Origin: CAG-791 sp000431495
GTDB taxonomy: Bacteria > Bacillota > Clostridia > Lachnospirales > Lachnospiraceae
DNA length: 64,000 nucleotides
Assembly: GCA_052117605.1 (NCBI GenBank)
Contig: JBQKIT010000001.1
Reading direction: 5' to 3' (one strand)
A program made the translations under genes and the position numbers. Each line of letters opens with the position of its first letter. Position 1 is the stretch's first letter. This document shows, in pieces, positions 15,434 to 24,247 of the stretch. Under the pieces are notes generated by a model. The model had not been told where the DNA came from, searched no databases, and saw nothing but the letters and a program-made list of their open reading frames with translations.

Positions 15434-16570
15434 ATGAAGCTTGGAATCATTGGCTGCGGTGTGATCAGCCGGATTTATGTAAGAGATCTGCAGCGATTGT
15501 ATTCAGACCTTGTTTCAATCGAGGCGGTGGCAAATGCCTCTATGGACAAGGCGAAGAAACTGGCGGAGGAATTTCAGATTCCTGTTGTCTGCAGCGTGGA
15601 TGAGCTTCTGGAGCGGAAAGACATTGAGCTGGTGATCAATCTGACACCTCCGAAGGTTCATACGGAAATCAATCGTAGGATTCTGAATGCCGGCAAGCAT
15701 GTCTTCTGTGAGAAGCCGTTTGCATTGAGCGTAGAGGAAGCGAAGGAAGTTTTTACCATTGCGGAGTCTAAGGGACTTTATGCAGGAAGCGCTCCGGATA
15801 CATTTCTTGGCAGTGCGATGACAACCTGCAGGAAGCTGCTGCAGGATGGGTGGATTGGAAAACCGCTGTATGCCACAGCCAATATGATGACTTCCGGAGT
15901 GGAAACCTGGCACCCTTCGCCGGAGCCGTTCTACTCGGAAGGAGGCGGACCGGTTTATGACATGGGAGCCTATTATCTTACTGTTCTGGTGAGTATGTTC
16001 GGACCTGTAAAGCGGTTGATTTCTCTGCAGGGAAAGGGCTTTGATCAGAGAGAAATCTACAACGGGCCGCGCAAAGGGGAAATCGTTGACGTACAGGTTC
16101 CCACCTATTATGCGGTACTGATGGAGATGGAAAACGGTGTTCGTGTTAATATGAACTTCAGCTTCGATATCTGGAAATCGTCGCTTCCGCTGTTTGAAGT
16201 GTATGGAACGGAGGGAACCATGATGGTTCCGGATCCCAATCATCATGGAGGCGTGCCGAAGATATATCGAAAAGAGCAAAAGCTTGCTGCCTGCATGGGC
16301 GGAGATGACCATGGAAACGGGGAAGCGTTTGCGATGCCGGAGGTGGCACAGGATGTTGGTGAATATGTCCGGGGACTTGGCGTCGCAGAAATGGTAAGGG
16401 CCATTCAGGAGCATCGTCCGGCTGCCGTTGGAAAAGAAATGACACTGCATGTTCTGGATGTTCTGACAGGAATTCTGAAATCAGGGGAGAGTCAGACCTG
16501 GTATGAGGTCGGACATGTCGGGGATAAATGCATGGATACCATTCGCACAGGACAAATGAGTGCGGAATAA
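15434..16570 (+). CDS. Gfo/Idh/MocA family oxidoreductase
   Basis: 378 residues from ATG 15434 behind AAAGGGGG. The N-terminal NAD fold is KLGIIGCGVISRIYVRDLQR, the family motif is HVFCEKPFALSVEE, and the catalytic domain has GGGPVYDMGAYYLTVLVSMF. It differs clearly from the dehydrogenase at 5932. It is followed 22 bases later by a VOC protein, a pairing seen in small sugar- or cyclitol-modifying operons. Substrate unknown. Confidence 0.86.
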   Translation: MKLGIIGCGVISRIYVRDLQRLYSDLVSIEAVANASMDKAKKLAEEFQIPVVCSVDELLERKDIELVINLTPPKVHTEINRRILNAGKHVFCEKPFALSVEEAKEVFTIAESKGLYAGSAPDTFLGSAMTTCRKLLQDGWIGKPLYATANMMTSGVETWHPSPEPFYSEGGGPVYDMGAYYLTVLVSMFGPVKRLISLQGKGFDQREIYNGPRKGEIVDVQVPTYYAVLMEMENGVRVNMNFSFDIWKSSLPLFEVYGTEGTMMVPDPNHHGGVPKIYRKEQKLAACMGGDDHGNGEAFAMPEVAQDVGEYVRGLGVAEMVRAIQEHRPAAVGKEMTLHVLDVLTGILKSGESQTWYEVGHVGDKCMDTIRTGQMSAE

Positions 16571-16592
16571 AAGAGCATGGGAGGAAAAGGAA

Positions 16593-17066
16593 ATGAGCTT
16601 AAAGGAGATTCTGAATCACGCAAGGTTTTCGCAGGTGGGCTTTGTGGTCAATGACATTGAGGAGACCAAAAAGAAGTACGCTCTGCTCTTTGGCGTGATA
16701 GAGCCTGAAACAAAAGGGGTGGGAGAGGTTGATGTCATACAGACAAAGGTCTTCGGGGAACCCGCACCCAAGGCGGCTGCGAAGCTTGCCTTTTTCGATC
16801 TGACACCGGGAGTTCAGCTCGAGCTGATTGAACCGAATCATGAGCCCTCTGTATGGAGAGATCATCTTGACAAATACGGGGAAGGAATTCATCACATTGC
16901 GTTTCAGGTAGACAATGCGGATGAAGTGATCGATCGTCTTAAGAAGGAGTTCGACGCTGTGGTGGAGCAGGAAGGAAACTACTCAGACGGAAGCGGAAGG
17001 TATATTTATTTGTCTCTGCAGAAGGAGCTGAAGTGCAGACTTGAGATTTTGGAGTCTTATCGCTGA
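16593..17066 (+). CDS. VOC-superfamily (glyoxalase/epimerase-like) protein
   Basis: 157 residues from ATG 16593 with a GGAGGAAAAGG site. Two beta-alpha-beta modules are visible: ARFSQVGFVVNDIEETKKKY with the first metal-ligand region, and GEGIHHIAFQVDNADEVIDR with HxxF. The pattern is closest to methylmalonyl-CoA epimerase or glyoxalase-like VOC proteins. Its partner is the dehydrogenase just upstream, so it may isomerise a keto intermediate made by that enzyme. Confidence 0.78.
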   Translation: MSLKEILNHARFSQVGFVVNDIEETKKKYALLFGVIEPETKGVGEVDVIQTKVFGEPAPKAAAKLAFFDLTPGVQLELIEPNHEPSVWRDHLDKYGEGIHHIAFQVDNADEVIDRLKKEFDAVVEQEGNYSDGSGRYIYLSLQKELKCRLEILESYR

Positions 17067-17102
17067 TTCGACAATCGTTTCAGGCTGTGACTTCACTCGG
17101 AA

Positions 17103-17139
17103 GGGTGCTGCCGCGGGCTGTGTGCCTGCGGCAGCACCC
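17103..17139 (+). terminator. Strong hairpin after the VOC gene
   Basis: GGGTGCTGCCGC pairs perfectly with GCGGCAGCACCC around a 13-base loop. The T-tract is poor (TTATCG), so termination is likely but not certain. Confidence 0.65.
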
Positions 17140-17199
17140 TTATCGAAAACAACGTAAATACGCTCGAAAAAGTTTTTTTAAAATATTTTCAAAAAGGGT

Positions 17200-17228
17200 T
17201 TGACATCGTTCTGTGGATATAGTATTAT
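17200..17228 (+). promoter_or_regulatory. Promoter of the tRNA-Gly gene
   Basis: TTGACA (17200-17205) and TATTAT (17223-17228) are separated by an ideal 17 bases, about 60 bases upstream of the tRNA. An AT-rich stretch precedes the -35 box. Confidence 0.82.
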
Positions 17229-17290
17229 AACACTCGTCCCAAGGAACAGAACTTCTACAGAAGATCATCTGAGGGAAGAAAATAATAAAT

Positions 17291-17363
17291 GCGATAGTAG
17301 CTTAGTTGGTAAAGCGCCACCTTGCCAAGGTGGAGACCGCGAGTTCGAGCCTCGTCTGTCGCT
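17291..17363 (+). tRNA. tRNA-Gly (anticodon GCC)
   Basis: The acceptor arms GCGATAG and CTGTCGC pair (one G-U). The anticodon stem CCACC/GGTGG encloses the loop TTGCCAA with anticodon GCC, and the T-arm carries GTTCGAGCC. No CCA is encoded; the discriminator base is T. The 3' half of this gene is the integration target of the accessory region that follows: its sequence recurs at 34381, 35617 and 38101. Confidence 0.95.
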
Positions 17364-17376
17364 CTGTGTGATCCCT
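17343..17376 (+). repeat. attL-type site: tRNA-Gly 3' end and following bases
   Basis: Bases 17343-17376, starting GTTCGAGCCTCGTCTG and ending TGTGATCCCT, are repeated with one or two changes at 34383-34416 and 35617-35650. A 17-base core, GTTCGAGCCTCGTCTGT, is repeated exactly at 38101-38117. The integrase gene begins within 80 bases, as expected for the left end of a tRNA-targeting element. A degenerate terminator-like hairpin (ATCCCTGTGAAATC/ATTTCCGGGGAT) follows. Confidence 0.8.
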
Positions 17377-17449
17377 GTGAAATCAATGATTTCCGGGGAT
17401 CTCTTGCTTGTTACCACGTGTTACCAATGAAAATCCTTGCAAAATCACA

Positions 17450-18814
17450 TCAAACCACCATTGCTTCTTTCTGCTGGCAGCCGTTTAAGGCTGCCAGTTT
17501 TGCGTCATAGTTCATGTCCAGAAGATAAGCTTTCCGAATTGTCTCCGGGGAATTTCCGAAAATCTGAGCGGTCAGATCGATGTTGCCGCCGGACGCTACC
17601 ATTGTGTCGGTAATTGCGTTGCGGCGGAAGGCATGAGTACCCCGGATACAGGATGAATCTCTCTTGATGCCAAGCTGGGTGCACATCCTGCTGTAAAAGC
17701 TTGGAATGGTCTGATCGGTGATCATGCCGCCCTCTTCCCAACGGTGGTTCTTATTGTCCCATCTGCGCGCTGGAAACAGGAAAGGACTGGTCGGATAGTG
17801 AGCGTTCCGAATCGGCAGATATCGGTCCAGAAATTCTTTAAGCTGGTCGGACATCGGGTAAAGCCGGTCCTTGTGTGTTTTGGTGTGTTCTACAGGATAG
17901 TACCCAATCTTGTTGTCACTGTCAGTGTTCCTGACTTCCAGCAGCGTTCGATGAAGATACAGTCCCGGCTGACGTCCCCATTGAATATCTTCCAGACGAA
18001 GGGGCGGAACCTCGCCTCTTCGCAGCGCACAGATAACGACGAGTTCCAACGCCCAGCTTGTGGTGCATTTGGGATCGCTTTCTTCCTTCTGGTGCAGAAA
18101 GTTGAGAATCCTGTTCAGTTCATCTTCCGTATAGCCGCGTTCTCTTACCGGCGCATCGGGAACCAGAAGATCCCGGTACCTTCTGGAATCCAGATCCGGG
18201 TAGGGATTGTGTCTGATGCATCCGTGACTGACAGCATAATCAAAGGTCATACGGATGATGGACTTCAGACTGGACAATGCTCTGGTGCGCAGATCATAGC
18301 GCTGCAGATTGTAAAGGATCAAGTTATCAATGTCCTGCACAGTGAAGGTGGTGATCTTCTTCTTTTCCCAAGACGTTCCTGTGATAAAGCGGTCAAACAG
18401 CTGTTGCCTGCGGTTAAAACTGTTGAGCTTGCTGTGATACGCATCGCTGTCTTGCTTCACATACCGGAACACATCCTGCTGCGCCTGCTGAAACATCTCA
18501 GCAAAGGTGAGACTGGAAGGGAGCATATCTTTGTGATACTTGTAGATCTTGTCCTTCAGCTCTTCAATTGTCTTTGCCTTTACGGTGCGCGAGATGGTTT
18601 TCCCTTCTGCATTGTGCAAATGCAGGTGATAACAACCGTCGCTTTTACACGGACCGTTTGGGAAGGTGAAATTATAACTGCTTAATATCTTGTCTCTTAC
18701 AATTCTTTCTCGTGCCATTTCCTCCTGCAATGCCGAACTTCCTGCATTCAGATTAACAGAATTCGCGTCAATTACAAGAAGTGTGCTTCCATCATAAACG
18801 ATTATGTTGTTCAT
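17450..18814 (-). CDS. Tyrosine recombinase/integrase of the tRNA-Gly island
   Basis: 454 residues. The N-terminal part is an arm-binding/SAM-like domain (about 90-210). The catalytic domain shows the first Arg in ICALRRGEVPPL (about residue 275), the H-x-x-R box in GTHAFRRNAI (H394, R397) and the nucleophile Tyr near residue 430 (RKAYLLDMNYD). It reads toward the tRNA, with its stop about 85 bases from the tRNA end, the usual position for a phage- or IME-type integrase next to attL. All key residues appear intact. Confidence 0.93.
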   Translation of the reverse strand: MNNIIVYDGSTLLVIDANSVNLNAGSSALQEEMARERIVRDKILSSYNFTFPNGPCKSDGCYHLHLHNAEGKTISRTVKAKTIEELKDKIYKYHKDMLPSSLTFAEMFQQAQQDVFRYVKQDSDAYHSKLNSFNRRQQLFDRFITGTSWEKKKITTFTVQDIDNLILYNLQRYDLRTRALSSLKSIIRMTFDYAVSHGCIRHNPYPDLDSRRYRDLLVPDAPVRERGYTEDELNRILNFLHQKEESDPKCTTSWALELVVICALRRGEVPPLRLEDIQWGRQPGLYLHRTLLEVRNTDSDNKIGYYPVEHTKTHKDRLYPMSDQLKEFLDRYLPIRNAHYPTSPFLFPARRWDNKNHRWEEGGMITDQTIPSFYSRMCTQLGIKRDSSCIRGTHAFRRNAITDTMVASGGNIDLTAQIFGNSPETIRKAYLLDMNYDAKLAALNGCQQKEAMVV

Positions 18815-18971
18815 CCCGGCGGTGTTTGAAATCAGCGGAGATCAATTCTCCGTTGGCAAAGGACCTTTCTTACCTTGCGCAAAAAACATGTGGAAATGAT
18901 GTTTCAATAATGCGTATTAATGAGACATTGCTCTGACACTTTTCTGTTCGAAAGGACGGATTGAAAGCCTT

Positions 18972-20057
18972 ATGTATTACGGGTATACCAATTTCAATCT
19001 GAACAGGAGAATGAGCCAAAGACGTGGAGCAATCGAAACCGTTATTCACTGGATCGGATTTACTTTGAAGCCGGGGGATCCGGTCAGCGAGAAGGAAGTG
19101 CTGCAGCTGCTCGGCATGACGGAGCTGATCTGCTGTAAGAGTGTTAGCGGGAGACAGGGATATCGGAACGCGTATTTGCTGAAGGGGACCGGTATCACCA
19201 TCCTTACGGATGGGAAAAGCACGATGGGAACACATGTGGATATTCCTGGTGAGTCAATTGCAGCCCTGCGGAATGCAATCTGCACCAGATATCAGCAGAC
19301 GGAAGAAACGTGGCTGTCGTACTTCCTGCGACTGATCATCAGTAATGACGGAGCATTTACGCGTATTGATCTGGCACTGGACGACCTCGGCGGAAATCAC
19401 TTTACACTTGATGCGCTGCATCGATATCAGCAGCACCGCCAGATTGTATGCAGGTTTCGCAGCAGTGGGTGGCGTACGCAGGAGAAGAGCAGTCGGGTTG
19501 TCGGATCTGCGCTTACGTTCGGAAATCGAAAGGGTGTGGTCTATGTCCGGATTTATGACAAACAAGAGGAAGAACAGAACAACAGGAATGTTGAGACCTC
19601 CATTCAACATCCTGAGAAGACCGTTCGCTGGGAATTTGAGTTCAAGAAAAACAGGGCGCGCAGCATAGCAGAGCAGCTGATTCGGGCGGATGGCAATGTA
19701 TCGGCGGTTACGAAGAGTCAGCTGAAGCATTATTTCAGAATCATCAGACGTGACAATAAGAACATATCGAGGTGTACGGTTCTGAAAAGATGGAACCAGT
19801 TTGTTGCAGATGCTGAGGAGATGCAGCTGACAACGGAGACAAAGGAATTCAATGTTGAACATCAGCTTCGCTATGTCCGGAATGCGCTGCCGGCCGTAGC
19901 TGCTGTGTATCAGATGGTGGGAAATGATATCGGATATTTGCAAAAGCTGCTCTCAGAATACCGTCCGAAGGCCTCACGAGAGCTGTTGGAGTATGCCGGG
20001 ACGCATCAGTCTCCGGAGGATTGTCAGCGGATCAAGGACTTCCTGAGACTCATATAG
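18972..20057 (+). CDS. Replication initiation factor, Rep_trans (PF02486-like) family
   Basis: 361 residues. The segments VIHWIGFTLKPGD, ISNDGAFTRIDLALDDLGG and GVVYVRIYDKQEEE then VRWEFEFKKNRARSIAEQL are the marks of the Rep_trans initiator family found in Tn916-type conjugative elements and rolling-circle plasmids. It would nick an origin and allow the excised circle to replicate. The Met at residue 14 (MSQRRGAIE) is an alternative start. Its 3' end overlaps the convergent HTH gene by eight bases. Confidence 0.85.
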   Translation: MYYGYTNFNLNRRMSQRRGAIETVIHWIGFTLKPGDPVSEKEVLQLLGMTELICCKSVSGRQGYRNAYLLKGTGITILTDGKSTMGTHVDIPGESIAALRNAICTRYQQTEETWLSYFLRLIISNDGAFTRIDLALDDLGGNHFTLDALHRYQQHRQIVCRFRSSGWRTQEKSSRVVGSALTFGNRKGVVYVRIYDKQEEEQNNRNVETSIQHPEKTVRWEFEFKKNRARSIAEQLIRADGNVSAVTKSQLKHYFRIIRRDNKNISRCTVLKRWNQFVADAEEMQLTTETKEFNVEHQLRYVRNALPAVAAVYQMVGNDIGYLQKLLSEYRPKASRELLEYAGTHQSPEDCQRIKDFLRLI

Positions 20058-20442
20058 TAGCATTCGGCTTGCGGCGGTATTCACGCACGTGAAGCCCTTT
20101 GGCAGCAGCTTCATTCAGCCTGCGGTTAACGGTGGCACGGCTGATTCCGTACCTTTCCATGATCGTTGCAATGGAGAGTCCCTGTTCGTAGTATTCATGA
20201 GCGATGGTCTCTGCGGTGACATAGGCGCGAGGACGCCCAATGGAATTAGCAGAAGCCTTGGAAGCTGTGTGCTGGAGAGCATTGTCCAGATCGTCAGTGA
20301 CTACTGCATAGGAGTGTCCTGTCTGATGTTCTGCAATGAGTTCAGGGATAATTCCATTCTCGTGTAAAAATCGAAGAAACTTGTCTGCGCAGGCCTGATT
20401 TTCCAGATAGAACATGAGGCAGGGGAATTTGTGATCCGCCAT
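20050..20442 (-). CDS. Small helix-turn-helix DNA-binding protein
   Basis: 130 residues. The C-terminal half has a clear resolvase/Hin-type HTH: EYYEQGLSIATIMERYGISR then ATVNRRLNEA, preceded by a GRPRAY segment like the hinge before the HTH of Hin-type recombinases, but with no catalytic domain. The N-terminal 55 residues (FYLENQACADKFLRFLHENG) are unassigned. It is divergent from the coupling-protein gene, and a 22-bp imperfect palindrome lies between them, so it may regulate transfer. Function otherwise unknown. Confidence 0.72.
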   Translation of the reverse strand: MADHKFPCLMFYLENQACADKFLRFLHENGIIPELIAEHQTGHSYAVVTDDLDNALQHTASKASANSIGRPRAYVTAETIAHEYYEQGLSIATIMERYGISRATVNRRLNEAAAKGLHVREYRRKPNATI

Positions 20443-20458
20443 AAGAGGGCTCCTTTTT

Positions 20459-20480
20459 CCTATCGCATATAGCGGATAGG
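20459..20480. promoter_or_regulatory. Candidate operator between the HTH gene and the coupling-protein gene
   Basis: CCTATCGC-ATATA-GCGGATAGG is an imperfect inverted repeat midway between divergent genes, about 17 bases from the HTH gene start. It is a natural binding site for the HTH protein or another island regulator. Confidence 0.45.
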
Positions 20481-20527
20481 CATATTTACTCTAAAGTATC
20501 ACGATTCATGGCGAAAGGAGCATGTAT

Positions 20528-22180
20528 ATGAAGAAAATTCAGTATTTATTGTTTACGATGCCACTTATTCCTCTGACGGCAAAACTTTGCTATTGGTGCA
20601 TGAGACAGCTGAGTGGAGGAGCTGTTCCGGCGGAGAGCGGATATCGCAGGATTTGTCTGATTGTCGGCGTGCTGACATGGATGTTTGCTCTTGTTGAAGG
20701 CAGCATGAGGGATCCGGAATCATGGAGCCGGAAGGAGAAGTTTGACCATCCAAAGCCGCCGGAGAAGATTCTGAGGAAGCGGCCACAGGGAATCATTCTC
20801 GGGAAATATCGGAACAGGTATGTCTGTGACACAGGACGACCTGCACATGTGCTTGTCCTGGGGCAGTCCGGATCTGGAAAATCTGTTCTGCTGCTCTCCA
20901 CTCTTCTTGTGAATGCAGGAAGGAAGAAAAGCAGTGATGAAGTAGAAGACGGGGAATCCGGTCGGCGGAGTCTTTTCGTGCTGGACCTGAAAGGAGAGCT
21001 GAGCTATAAGTCCATCCGCTATTCGGATGAGAATGGTTGCATTGTCAGTATCAATGACCGGTCTCTGATGGGCTATGACATGCTGTATAAGCTGCATCGG
21101 GGCAGAAAGCCGACCACACAGGAAATTATCACCACGATGAATCAGATCATACTCTATCTGGTTCCGAAGTCGCCGAATGACAAGCAACCGTATTTCGTGG
21201 ATGCTGCGCGGAATCTCGGAAATGGTCTGAGTATCGCTTATGTTCAGGATGCGCTCAGCAGAGGACAAAATCCGGAAATGATTGATATCATTGACAGAAT
21301 TCTGGGAGAATCCGTGGAGCAGCAGATTCTGCACGTACTGGAGACGGCACGGCCTACCAGTGCGGAGTACAAGTATCTGAATCAGTTCTCTGGCATGATC
21401 AAAGAGGCAGGAAATGCGACATTGGGATCGGTCTACAGCAGCTTGTGCAATGGGCTGACGGTCTTCGCCAATGATCAGGACCTGCGCTATATGCTGAAGG
21501 TCAATCCGCGCAGAGTGTCACCGGATACGCTGCATCAGGAACGGCGGTCTGTTTACCTGACACTGGATGAATCGAAGCTGGAACAGTACAGCTCTCTGAC
21601 ACGCATCATTCTGGCACAGATGCTGGATGCAGCCATGGAATTGCCGGATTCGTCCAAGGATAACGGGAGAGGCTGCCTGTTCGTTCTGGACGAGATTTCG
21701 CGCGTGCTGAATGGCTCATCGGACATGGCAAAGCTCCTGACCTCGTCAATCAAGACACTGCGCAGCAAGGGAGTGATTCTCTACATCATCAATCAGACCA
21801 TCTCTGCGTTCGAGGAATCCATTGGATCAAAGGCGGGCGTGGACGATCTGGTGAGTAACTGCGAGTATACGATCATCCTGTCGGCAAAGGACCGCGCCAC
21901 CGCACAATGGATTGAGAAGCTGGGCGGCCAGTTCCTGCAGCGGCAGATGAGTAGCACCGGCAGCTATGCTGCGCGGAAGTATACGACCTCCTATCAGCTT
22001 CAGGCACTGTACACGGCGGATGAACTGCTGCGTTTGCAGAGCGAAGGGAAGGAGCTTCTGATCAGCCCCTACGGCATCTATCAGCTGCAGCGGGCGGCCT
22101 ACTATGAAGACAAGGAACTGAACGCTCTGTCTGAGAAAATACAGAGCAGCAATGAGGATTGGGAGAAGCTGAGACGGTAA
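20528..22180 (+). CDS. VirD4/TraG-type coupling protein ATPase
   Basis: About 550 residues. Two N-terminal membrane spans (about 4-20 and 42-57) are followed by a P-loop domain: Walker A GQSGSGKS at 112-119 and Walker B RGCLFVLDEISRV near 390. The tail contains NQTISAFEESIGSKAG and a T4CP-like NCEYTIILSAKD. Coupling proteins bring relaxase-DNA to a secretion channel. The ATG at 20528 (AAGGAG eight bases upstream) is favoured over the ATG at 20522, which is too close. An IME carrying its own coupling protein but no channel is a known arrangement. Confidence 0.88.
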   Translation: MKKIQYLLFTMPLIPLTAKLCYWCMRQLSGGAVPAESGYRRICLIVGVLTWMFALVEGSMRDPESWSRKEKFDHPKPPEKILRKRPQGIILGKYRNRYVCDTGRPAHVLVLGQSGSGKSVLLLSTLLVNAGRKKSSDEVEDGESGRRSLFVLDLKGELSYKSIRYSDENGCIVSINDRSLMGYDMLYKLHRGRKPTTQEIITTMNQIILYLVPKSPNDKQPYFVDAARNLGNGLSIAYVQDALSRGQNPEMIDIIDRILGESVEQQILHVLETARPTSAEYKYLNQFSGMIKEAGNATLGSVYSSLCNGLTVFANDQDLRYMLKVNPRRVSPDTLHQERRSVYLTLDESKLEQYSSLTRIILAQMLDAAMELPDSSKDNGRGCLFVLDEISRVLNGSSDMAKLLTSSIKTLRSKGVILYIINQTISAFEESIGSKAGVDDLVSNCEYTIILSAKDRATAQWIEKLGGQFLQRQMSSTGSYAARKYTTSYQLQALYTADELLRLQSEGKELLISPYGIYQLQRAAYYEDKELNALSEKIQSSNEDWEKLRR

Positions 22181-22421
22181 GTGCAAAGTATACTTATTTA
22201 GTCGGTTGAGTGAAAACTGGCATTGCGGCCAAATTAATTTTTCTAAAATTGTACCGTAGCGGTGGGAATAATATTGGCAGAAATATGATATCGTTATCGA
22301 TAGAAAGCAATATTGCAGATGAGAAAAATGAAGGTGCTCTATGCCACGTCTGTCATAGAAGAAAATATGAGACTACAATTATGGTAAAAGAGCGATGCAA
22401 ATAGCATCCAAGGAGGGAAAA

Positions 22422-23039
22422 ATGAGAAAAAGGTTGATTCAGACGATTGTGGCGGTGTCGGTTGCTACGCTGATGTTTGGAATGACAGCACTGGCTGCTC
22501 CTCAAAAAATGGCAGATGGCGTAACCTTTGACCCGCAGTTCTATGCACAGACTTATCCGGATGTAGTGGCGGCATTAGGGGCAGATGCAAATGTATTGTA
22601 TCAGCATTATAAGACGTATGGGAAAAAAGAGGGGCGTTTGCCATATGCAGCTACTGCAACGTCTTCAGCTACACCTACAGTAACCTCCGTTAAGCAATAT
22701 GATACCGGATTTGTCGTTTATGGCGCTACACCGTTAATTTCTAATGCATTAAGTGCTTGTATTGCCAATACTGTAGTAACCTTGCAGAATAGATCTGATG
22801 GAACCGTGGTTATGACAGAGTCTACTGATCCAAATTTCTTGGACATTTATACACCAACGACTCCGCTCAAAGATATAAATGGAAAGAATCTGGATGGTTC
22901 ATTTTATATTAACTCAGTAGCATCTATGGGACCAAATACGAGAGTGATGTGTGTGACGGACGGATTTATTTTTATTTATCAGTATGGAAGCGGGACCGGA
23001 ACATTGGCAGCAGCAGAGATGTTTTTTGAGAAAAAGTGA
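22422..23039 (+). CDS. Secreted protein with a YPDV/HY-x-x-YGKKEGR repeat-type domain
   Basis: 205 residues from ATG 22422 with an AAGGAGGG site. The signal peptide is clear (KRLIQTIVAVSVATLMFGMT, cleavage near ALAAP). Next comes one copy of a short domain (FDPQFYAQTYPDVVAALGAD then LYQHYKTYGKKEGRLPY) that occurs in many clostridial surface proteins, often beside cell-wall hydrolases. A Ser/Thr/Ala linker and a ~120-residue C-terminal domain of unknown type follow. It is cargo of the island and more AT-rich than the transfer genes. Role unknown; a surface or exclusion role is only a guess. Confidence 0.75.
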   Translation: MRKRLIQTIVAVSVATLMFGMTALAAPQKMADGVTFDPQFYAQTYPDVVAALGADANVLYQHYKTYGKKEGRLPYAATATSSATPTVTSVKQYDTGFVVYGATPLISNALSACIANTVVTLQNRSDGTVVMTESTDPNFLDIYTPTTPLKDINGKNLDGSFYINSVASMGPNTRVMCVTDGFIFIYQYGSGTGTLAAAEMFFEKK

Positions 23040-23187
23040 TGGTTTACAATAACTCTCCAATTTAAAAAAAGAATACATGAAAATAGCTAGAACATTTGAA
23101 ATATTTCTGATTTTATAGGTTGTTCCTCAACTGATTTCGCAGTCGTTTTTGAACTGCTCTAATTCCTGTCTCTTTCGTTTGTCTTTT

Positions 23188-23220
23188 CAGCTGGGGTATC
23201 TGTGCCCCAGCTGAGTTTTT
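23188..23220. terminator. Bidirectional terminator
   Basis: CAGCTGGGG pairs with CCCCAGCTG around a seven-base loop and is followed by GAGTTTTT. It separates the secreted-protein gene from the leftward remnant beginning at 23219. Confidence 0.85.
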
Positions 23221-23550
23221 ACTCGTTATAGATCATCATTTCATTTTCATTAGAATAACGGATCATATAATTATCAATCAATTGTTGCGGAGGTGTCGTT
23301 GCATAGGTCGAGCTTTTCTCGCAGATTCTGCTAATGATCCTAGGGATACCCATCAATACACGGAATACATCATTGGCTGCTTCATCCGTGAAAAAGTCTG
23401 TCGTCACTCCCGTATACTTGAGATGTAAACGGATGTATTCCTCTGACTCTGCCCTGTCAAGATGCAGTAGAACGCAGTTGATGTCGATTCTCTGACGGAT
23501 TGTGGCATATCTCTTTAGTCGAAGTCTGTTGGGGAAGGGGACGAGCTTTT
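23219..23550 (-). pseudogene. C-terminal remnant of an ExeA/TniB-type transposition ATPase
   Basis: Reading leftward from about 23550, the frame gives NRLRLKRYATIRQRIDINCV, LLHLDRAESEEYIRLHLKYT, TDFFTDEAANDVFRVLMGIP and RIISRICE. This matches the sensor-2/C-terminal part of ExeA/TniB AAA+ ATPases that accompany DDE integrase-type transposases. The Walker A/B part is missing and an in-frame TGA lies just upstream, so this is the tail of a lost transposition module. Only its last ~60 residues form a frame with an ATG. Confidence 0.75.
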
Positions 23551-23731
23551 GTCATAAAAATGGAATTGTAATTCGCAAAATTGAAAAGATAGACGCATTT
23601 ATTTCTCCGAAACAAAGATATATCTGTCTTACGCGGTTGGCTACAATAGTGGCATCAGTCAGGATGAAAGAAAACGAATTTGACTGAAGACATAGTGAGC
23701 AGAGTCACTTGATCAATTAGGAGGAAAATTT

Positions 23732-24079
23732 ATGGATTGGGATTATGCAAGACTTTCTAAGGCTGCAAAACAGGCTGGTGGCCCGGAAAAACTCATCGAC
23801 ATGCTGGTGGAGTCGGGCAAGGCTACCGGACACAAGGAAATGATACCGCTGGTATTTATCGCAGCCTTGATTGGAGCCCTTGGTTATGCAGGAATCCAGC
23901 AACTTATTAAATTCTTCGGGAAGAAGGACATTCCACTTGATGAAGTCGAGGTGGCTAAGGAGAAACTCGTGCGAGGGATAAAGGAATATGATGCTTCTCA
24001 TCCGGAAGAGAGTGCTGAAGATGTGAAAGAATCAAAAAAGGAGGATGAAAACAGTGAGCGAACGTTTCCCGGGAATTGA
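23732..24079 (+). CDS. Small membrane-anchored protein of unknown family
   Basis: 115 residues with an AGGAGG site. An N-terminal amphipathic region (MDWDYARLSKAAKQAGGPEK, LIDMLVESGKATG) is followed by one membrane span (PLVFIAALIGALGYAGIQQL) and a long, highly charged Glu/Lys/Asp tail ending SERTFPGN. It is the first gene of a tight cluster of small AT-rich genes (23732-24785 and the interrupted gene at 24885), which suggests a joint function. Its 3' end overlaps the start of the next gene. No known family recognised. Confidence 0.72.
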   Translation: MDWDYARLSKAAKQAGGPEKLIDMLVESGKATGHKEMIPLVFIAALIGALGYAGIQQLIKFFGKKDIPLDEVEVAKEKLVRGIKEYDASHPEESAEDVKESKKEDENSERTFPGN

Positions 24080-24236
24080 TTGGTATTGCGATCGGTGTGG
24101 TGCATATTTGAACGAGCAGCCAGGATTTGATGATCATCATTATGTTTGGAAATGCACAGAATGCGGGTATAAAAATAGTATCTCTGTCGATGACATTTAC
24201 GAATCAGAGGAAGACTTCAGAAGTCCCAACAAATAG
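24054..24236 (+). CDS. Small zinc-ribbon protein
   Basis: About 60 residues from GTG 24054, nine bases after GGAGG; an ATG at 24045 is too close to that site. The sequence SERFPGIDWYCDRCGAYLNE then WKCTECGYKNSIS contains two CxxC knuckles, a treble-clef or ribbon-type zinc site, with GFDDHH between. Similar short zinc ribbons occur in Firmicutes elements and phages. It overlaps the previous gene by 26 bases, so the two are coupled. Confidence 0.7.
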   Translation: MSERFPGIDWYCDRCGAYLNEQPGFDDHHYVWKCTECGYKNSISVDDIYESEEDFRSPNK

Positions 24237-24247
24237 AAGGAGGAAAT

